Below, in pieces: positions 59,515 through 64,000 of a DNA stretch of 64,000 bases; the first letter of the stretch is position 1; every line of letters starts with the position of its first letter. The DNA comes from Chitinophagaceae bacterium IBVUCB1 (GTDB lineage Bacteria; Bacteroidota; Bacteroidia; Chitinophagales; Chitinophagaceae). The stretch is taken from NCBI GenBank assembly GCA_002127285.1, contig NFUW01000001.1, forward strand, positions 198,057 through 262,056, written 5' to 3'. Position numbers and translations under genes: made by a program. The notes below the pieces were generated by a model. That model was not told the origin of the DNA. It was given only the letters and a program-made list of their open reading frames with translations, and searched no databases.

Positions 59515-62289
59515 TTATTCTTTCTTTTTAATGTTGATGCTGCGTTTGCGTTGCTTGATGTAGAAGTAGATTGTTTTCTCGTTATTAAGGGCAAGGTCAA
59601 CTTGCTGAGAAAATTCAGTAGGCCTGAAGTTGTCATCAAATGCTACCTGACTAAGAGAAATAGTATATACACCACCAGGCAGGTTAAAGTAGAACTCACC
59701 GGTTTCGCTTGTCAGGGTTGAATATTCAATAGTATCGGTTTTACTGACGATGCGTGCCGTTACTTTAATATTGGACAGTTTAAATGTAAGGTTCGATTTA
59801 TCATCAACTTCCAGGTTCAGCTTACCATTCAGTATTTTACTGGCTTTGTAGGGTATAAAGAATGTTTTATTGCCTGTAAGCTGGAAAGTTTGCACAGGCC
59901 CGCCACTTGGCACCCAACCACGCACTTTGCTGGCAAATCCGAAATCCACTTTATACTGACCCTTATCTACGTTTTTAAACACTATATTACCCTTATCGTC
60001 TGTAATAAAACGGCTGCCTTTTATTGACAACATCTGCCCTTCTATCGGTTCTTCTCCCGGATCCATTTCCCCGTCATTATCCATGTCTTTAAACAGTACC
60101 ATCTTCAGATTGTAGTATTTGCGTATGGCAACAAACGGAGTATGCAAACGCACACGCAGTGATGTGGTAATAAAAGGCCGTCTGTCGAGCTGCTTTATGG
60201 GTAATATACCTATCAGACTAAAATCGAAGCCATGTTTAGCATTTGCATACAAAATATTGGTAAGCAAGTTGGATGTTTCTATACCCCCCGGCAGTGTTTT
60301 GGCATAGTTGAATTGCGAACGCAGATTCAACGAGTTTTTAAATAATCCCAACTCCAGATAGGGGCTGATAATAAGACGTTCGTACTCTTCGGGGTTTTTA
60401 ATATAAGCGGTGAATTCATGATAATAATAGGGCCCCTTATCGTAACGCAGTGAAGCACCTACCCAGCGGTATTGTATATTTCCCTGATTACTACTGATAG
60501 TAGTAGCAGTTTGTGCTTCTTTACCGGGTATTGAACCTTGCCCGTAATAGCTGTTCATGGTTAAAAATAAACGCCTGAATATCAGAAAAGACGCACTCAG
60601 GTTTAAATAGCGAAACCTGTACTGTGCAAAATCGCCAGTATCGCTTTGTATCTGTAATTGATCTGCGCCGGATAGTGTAAAGTTGGCTCCTTTGAAACCT
60701 GTACCAACACGTGCGCCATAGGTTTGTGTTTGCAGGTTGAATACATTTTCGAACAAAGCTGTATCCTGATAAAAGTTCGCTTTGCGCAGGCTGAAATCAT
60801 AAAAACCACCAACAAAGCTTTTGCCAAATATGTAACGTGCATCGTGACTTTGCATACGCTGGCCCTTGAATATACCCGGGTATGTATTACTGTTTAGCAG
60901 TACTATAGAGGTGATTCCTGTGTGCTTGGTTTCCCATTGCAAATTATACCCTATAGAAGTACCTATTTGTGTATTCTTTGCTCCGCCAACCAGTTTGGCG
61001 GTAGATTGCTCCATACCCACGCCACCATTTACCGACAGTTTGCCGTTTTCAGCAAACTTCCATTCACCGCCTTGCTTTACCAGATAGCTATTCAGTTTTC
61101 TGTCAACATCAAAGTTGGCACTCAATCCCCCATTGGCTATTACATTGTGCCGCAGTCCGCCATACACATAATTCATACCGCCCAACTTACTATTACCCGC
61201 CCTGCTTTTTAATAAGCCATATACATCTACTTTGTCTCTTTCTTTCCAGTTTCTACCTACTTTGGCACCATAGCCATCCATGTAGAAGTCTGTTAGTTCG
61301 TTGATGTTACCTGCAGATGCACTCCATTTATACCCTGTATAGTCTACCCTTACAACACTGTTATCAATTGACTGGCCTTGTGTTAATGTTTTGCTCCTTA
61401 AATCAAGCGATACTTTGTCTTGATTACCCAGGTCAAGCGAACCATGCAGTGCGCCATAGTACTGAAAGTTTTCTTCGCCCTGATAAGAAGAACCCACCTC
61501 TACTTGTAATGGCATATCCAGATAGGCTGATTTATTGTCTTTCAACATACTGCCTACTCTTGTAATGACCTGGTTCAGGTTCATGGTTTCGCCACCCTCA
61601 ACGCCTACCTGCACTTTTATATCTTCTCTGCGCAGTTGCGACCATTGCCTTTCTGTAATATGTATGGGCAACATAAATGTGCTGTCTTTACCAGGCTCTA
61701 AGGTTATTTCTTTTTTATAATCCAGATTTAAGAAATGATTTGAAAATGTAAGGGTGTATTTATTGATTGTATTGCCGGAGTTTTTCAGATATACAGGGAA
61801 GCGTATATTCTTTTCATAGCCTGCCAGTGCATAGTTGGACAATGGCAAGTCGGCTTTAAACTTGGTAAATTCCTTAACCCGTACTCTGAAAGTATCTGTC
61901 AGCTTTTCCAAACCGTCGTTCAACCGATATTCGATACGTACGGTTTGCCACTGTGCTGTTTTTGACTTTGAAGCAACAAGCCTGATGGGGATACTGGTCT
62001 GTTCGTTTTCGTTCAGGCTTACTGTAAGCAGCTTTTGGGTAACCATATCCCAACCATCAGGGGCAAACACATTGACGATAACACTGATTTTTTTATCCGT
62101 CAGGTTGGTAATGTTGATGGTATTGAACATGAAATCGCGGTTGCCTTTTGCAACCAGTGTGTCGTTCAGTATGGCTGTTTTGTAGATGGTTTTGCTAAGC
62201 TGTGCTGTAGCTTCTATACAGCACAACGATAATAATAAAGACATTATACACAATGCCTTTAGCAACTTGTATGTTTTGTCGCCGCTCAT
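59515..62289 (-). CDS. Usher-like outer-membrane protein with Ig-like and SdrD-B-like domains
   Basis: A 924-residue secreted protein. After a signal peptide (cleaved about residue 29) come two NEW3/COG1470-like beta-sandwich domains (about residues 38-136 and 143-245), a long region of beta-strands with glycine and aromatic residues (about 255-720) that looks like an outer-membrane barrel, a calcium-binding SdrD-B-like segment FKDMDNDGEMDPGEEPIEG (about residues 733-752), and a final carboxypeptidase-regulatory-like domain. This order recalls fimbrial ushers, with the N-terminal Ig-like domains in the place of a chaperone. The upstream gene encodes a pilin-like protein. The reading is structural inference; no known usher motif is claimed. 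Confidence 0.6.
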   Translation of the reverse strand: MSGDKTYKLLKALCIMSLLLSLCCIEATAQLSKTIYKTAILNDTLVAKGNRDFMFNTINITNLTDKKISVIVNVFAPDGWDMVTQKLLTVSLNENEQTSIPIRLVASKSKTAQWQTVRIEYRLNDGLEKLTDTFRVRVKEFTKFKADLPLSNYALAGYEKNIRFPVYLKNSGNTINKYTLTFSNHFLNLDYKKEITLEPGKDSTFMLPIHITERQWSQLRREDIKVQVGVEGGETMNLNQVITRVGSMLKDNKSAYLDMPLQVEVGSSYQGEENFQYYGALHGSLDLGNQDKVSLDLRSKTLTQGQSIDNSVVRVDYTGYKWSASAGNINELTDFYMDGYGAKVGRNWKERDKVDVYGLLKSRAGNSKLGGMNYVYGGLRHNVIANGGLSANFDVDRKLNSYLVKQGGEWKFAENGKLSVNGGVGMEQSTAKLVGGAKNTQIGTSIGYNLQWETKHTGITSIVLLNSNTYPGIFKGQRMQSHDARYIFGKSFVGGFYDFSLRKANFYQDTALFENVFNLQTQTYGARVGTGFKGANFTLSGADQLQIQSDTGDFAQYRFRYLNLSASFLIFRRLFLTMNSYYGQGSIPGKEAQTATTISSNQGNIQYRWVGASLRYDKGPYYYHEFTAYIKNPEEYERLIISPYLELGLFKNSLNLRSQFNYAKTLPGGIETSNLLTNILYANAKHGFDFSLIGILPIKQLDRRPFITTSLRVRLHTPFVAIRKYYNLKMVLFKDMDNDGEMDPGEEPIEGQMLSIKGSRFITDDKGNIVFKNVDKGQYKVDFGFASKVRGWVPSGGPVQTFQLTGNKTFFIPYKASKILNGKLNLEVDDKSNLTFKLSNIKVTARIVSKTDTIEYSTLTSETGEFYFNLPGGVYTISLSQVAFDDNFRPTEFSQQVDLALNNEKTIYFYIKQRKRSINIKKKE

Positions 62290-62437
62290 TTAATGGGTTA
62301 CAGCAATGCCATAAAAAATAGTTTTAAGGCAATGCATGCAATGTAACAGTCCCCTGTTGCGGCAAAATACACAAAAGACTGCAATCAACAGACTGCACTA
62401 TGGCACTAATGCACATTATTCTACGGTTTTGTGAATT

Positions 62438-62459
62438 AAAAAAGAGCCCTATAAAGGGC
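62438..62459 (-). terminator. Weak hairpin with T-run after the pilin-like gene
   Basis: GCCCT and AGGGC (62446-62450, 62455-62459) with loop ATAA; on the minus strand the T-rich complement of 62438-62444 follows. The short stem suggests partial read-through into the usher-like gene, for which no separate promoter is seen. Confidence 0.6.
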
Positions 62460-62490
62460 CCTTCTGTATAAGGGATAAGAGAGAGACTAA

Positions 62491-63042
62491 TTAAAGCTGC
62501 GTAGCAGTATAAACCACATCTACCGTATAAGTACCTGCAGGGTAAGCAAAACCGGGAGTAGCATTGTACTGTATATTGAAAGTTTGGTTACCACCGTTTG
62601 CACAGTTGCTCAACAGGTTTTGTGCAGTGTTGCTCAGGTCGGCATATGAAGATGCACTAAAAGGAGAAGCGATAGTACCACCAGTACCATTTGCAGGTAC
62701 ACGCAGGTCTAACACACCAGTTACAGGCATTACGGGAGCAGGCGTTACAGCACCAGTATAAGTAAAGTTAGCATTGTTGGTACGAACTGTTACACCGAAA
62801 CGACGGTTAGAACGTACACGCAATGTTTGTTCAGCTGATGCTACACCGTTTGCGTAGTCGTTTACTGTGTTGAAAGCCAAATTTACAGCAGCACCTGTAG
62901 CAGTACCAGACCCTGTGAAAGTCAATTCGATAGCGTTGCTCAGGTTCAGATTAACTGTTTGTGTAGCAGTAGATGAAGGAGACTGTGCTTTAGCAGCAAA
63001 ACCAGTGATACCTAGAGCGATGATTGCGATTACTTTTTTCAT
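62491..63042 (-). CDS. Secreted pilin-like protein
   Basis: A 183-residue protein: signal peptide MKKVIAIIALGITGFAAKAQ, then a low-lysine, Ala/Thr/Asn-rich beta-sandwich with LNLSNAIELTFTG, QTLRVRSNRRFGVTVRTNN and the end FAYPAGTYTVDVVYTATQL, a strand pattern like spore-coat-U or DUF4402-type fibre subunits. Only one cysteine is seen in the mature chain (LSNCANGG). The codons look biased to a restricted set, as in highly expressed genes. Upstream is a promoter with phased repeats, downstream the usher-like gene. I do not assign an exact family. Confidence 0.7.
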   Translation of the reverse strand: MKKVIAIIALGITGFAAKAQSPSSTATQTVNLNLSNAIELTFTGSGTATGAAVNLAFNTVNDYANGVASAEQTLRVRSNRRFGVTVRTNNANFTYTGAVTPAPVMPVTGVLDLRVPANGTGGTIASPFSASSYADLSNTAQNLLSNCANGGNQTFNIQYNATPGFAYPAGTYTVDVVYTATQL

Positions 63043-63088
63043 AATTTTTGTTTGTTTAATTTGATTGATTTGTTTTTGTTTGATGACA

Positions 63089-63172
63089 CAAAGATGCTAT
63101 CATCCACCCCCGATAGCCAAAAAAACAGGGCTTGTTAACCCCATATTGACAAGTGGTTAACGAGCGGTTAAC
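63089..63172 (-). promoter_or_regulatory. Promoter and phased repeat array, copy B
   Basis: Minus-strand -7 CATCTTTG (63089-63096), 21-base spacer, -33 TTTG (63118-63121), 12 bases, then repeats at 63134 (GTTAAC), 63145 (ATTGAC), 63156 (GTTAAC) and 63167 (GTTAAC), each 11 bases apart. The leader to the pilin-like ATG (63042) is about 40 bases. Confidence 0.7.
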
Positions 63173-63242
63173 AAACCAAGAATAATAAGTGCCCTAAGAC
63201 AGGATAGCATATTGCATAAGTAATGGAAAATGAACCAATTAG

Positions 63243-64000
63243 CTACTCTTCATTAGCGTTATCAGCAGATTCTTCATCCAGCAGATTGTTAATAGTAATA
63301 TTATCAGTTTCGCCTATGGGATAGGCTTGATGTTTAACAAGAATGGCATAGACATTCATGTTCACCTGATGCTTAATATCCTGTAGTTCGACACCATCCG
63401 GCAATGGCGCAGGCAATCCGTAAGACACTGTTAACTGAAATGAATTCTCCGAAAAACCATCTACTACTACTTCTACAGGGTTTGTAACATACAGCATGTG
63501 TTGTAGCGATGCCCTGATGTCTTTTACTATTTGCTGCAAAGTTTCATGGGTTACCCCATACTTAATACTAAGTACCAGTTTCATCCTGCGGCTGGTTCGA
63601 TTACTTAAGTTCTCCAGATTTTCGTACACCAGCTTTTTGTTTGGTATAGTAATAGCAGAACCGTCTGCAGTACGCAACCTTGTACTGCGAAAACCAATAC
63701 GCTCCACAGTACCCTCAACCAAACCCAACTTAATAATATCGCCGACTCTGAATGGCTTGTCTGTAAGAATAGTAAACGCTCCGAAGAGGTTTTCAACACT
63801 CTCTTTTGCTGCAAGAGCTATGGCAACACCACCAATACCCAAACCAGTAATGAGCGCAGGAATATTAACATGAAACACTGTACCCAACAACCAAAAAACA
63901 CCAATAGTCCACAACACCACTTTTATGGCATCTTTCAGTATTGGCAGTAGCTGTTGTGATTGTATATTATCTTTTTCCCTTGCTTCATCCATTTTAATAT
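63243..64000 (-). CDS. MscS family mechanosensitive channel, 5' end cut by window edge
   Basis: An inner-membrane channel that opens on membrane tension. The pore helix TM3 is VNIPALITGLGIGGVAIALA, followed by AAKESVENLFGAFTIL and the beta domain FRVGDIIKLGLVEGTVERIG (about residues 80-99 from the first visible Met), RSTRLRTADGSAITIPN and a C-terminal alpha-beta domain. An ATG at 63992 opens a 249-residue protein, but the frame stays open to the window end and most relatives have further N-terminal helices, so the gene probably begins outside. The next gene in this direction is the pilin-like one, 200 bases away. Confidence 0.88.
   Translation of the reverse strand, partial: IKMDEAREKDNIQSQQLLPILKDAIKVVLWTIGVFWLLGTVFHVNIPALITGLGIGGVAIALAAKESVENLFGAFTILTDKPFRVGDIIKLGLVEGTVERIGFRSTRLRTADGSAITIPNKKLVYENLENLSNRTSRRMKLVLSIKYGVTHETLQQIVKDIRASLQHMLYVTNPVEVVVDGFSENSFQLTVSYGLPAPLPDGVELQDIKHQVNMNVYAILVKHQAYPIGETDNITINNLLDEESADNANEE

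Noticed and set aside
1-64000. tRNA genes, CRISPR arrays, insertion sequences or prophage
   Set aside because: Looked for T-loop patterns, regular spaced repeats, transposase or integrase motifs; none was found.

Overview
The window looks like an ordinary chromosome segment of a Bacteroidota bacterium, most likely from the Chitinophagaceae / Chitinophagales. The evidence is the recurrent Bacteroidota promoter box TAnnTTTG upstream of many genes, the near absence of Shine-Dalgarno sites, families largely typical of the phylum (DUF3822 next to rsmD, paired DUF1573 proteins, a DUF6089-like outer-membrane protein), and many small secreted or outer-membrane proteins. No tRNA, rRNA, CRISPR array, prophage or insertion sequence was found.

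Layout. 1-15.7 kb is housekeeping: fabD (cut by the left edge), ytxJ, a MATE exporter, DUF3822-rsmD-coaD, a YkvA-like protein, a Nudix hydrolase, pyrE, a UbiA prenyltransferase overlapping maf, a DAO-type oxidoreductase, two related secreted proteins of unknown function, leuS, a SCO1/SenC copper protein, a chromate transporter, a 48-residue membrane protein and pdxH. The 341-base gap at 15671-16011 holds four DnaA-box-like sequences next to an AT-rich stretch and is a candidate origin or DnaA-controlled region.

16.0-36.6 kb is a surface-polysaccharide locus: Wza-like export lipoprotein, Wzc-like tyrosine kinase with a Tyr/Gly-rich tail, ABC flippase, at least seven glycosyltransferases, a NodB-like deacetylase, two AsnB-type amidotransferases and one oppositely oriented polytopic membrane protein that may be the polymerase. 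Parts of the locus are clearly more AT-rich than the flanks. UDP-glucose dehydrogenase and UDP-glucuronate decarboxylase at 43.3-45.6 kb could supply UDP-glucuronate and UDP-xylose to it.

36.6-59.4 kb is mixed: a PLP aminotransferase, two DUF1573 proteins, a YrdC/Sua5 enzyme, a tRNA nucleotidyltransferase, a class III aminotransferase, a lipoprotein, a TolC-RND efflux pair without an adaptor gene, sodA, outer-membrane proteins, a heptaheme-TPR cytochrome, tyrS, hisS with a low-molecular-weight phosphatase, and a small conserved-looking protein. A 387-base gap at 45618-46004 is a mosaic of hairpin repeats.

59.4-64 kb is the most interesting part: a secreted pilin-like protein (62491-63042), a 924-residue protein built like an outer-membrane usher with its own Ig-like domains (59515-62289), and an MscS channel cut by the right edge. 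The promoter of the pilin-like gene and that of the small gene at 59112-59381 share an identical layout: variant -7 box, 21-base spacer, TTTG -33 box, and four 11-base phased repeats with core GTTAAC. This points to one regulator acting on both, and to an uncharacterised surface-fibre system.
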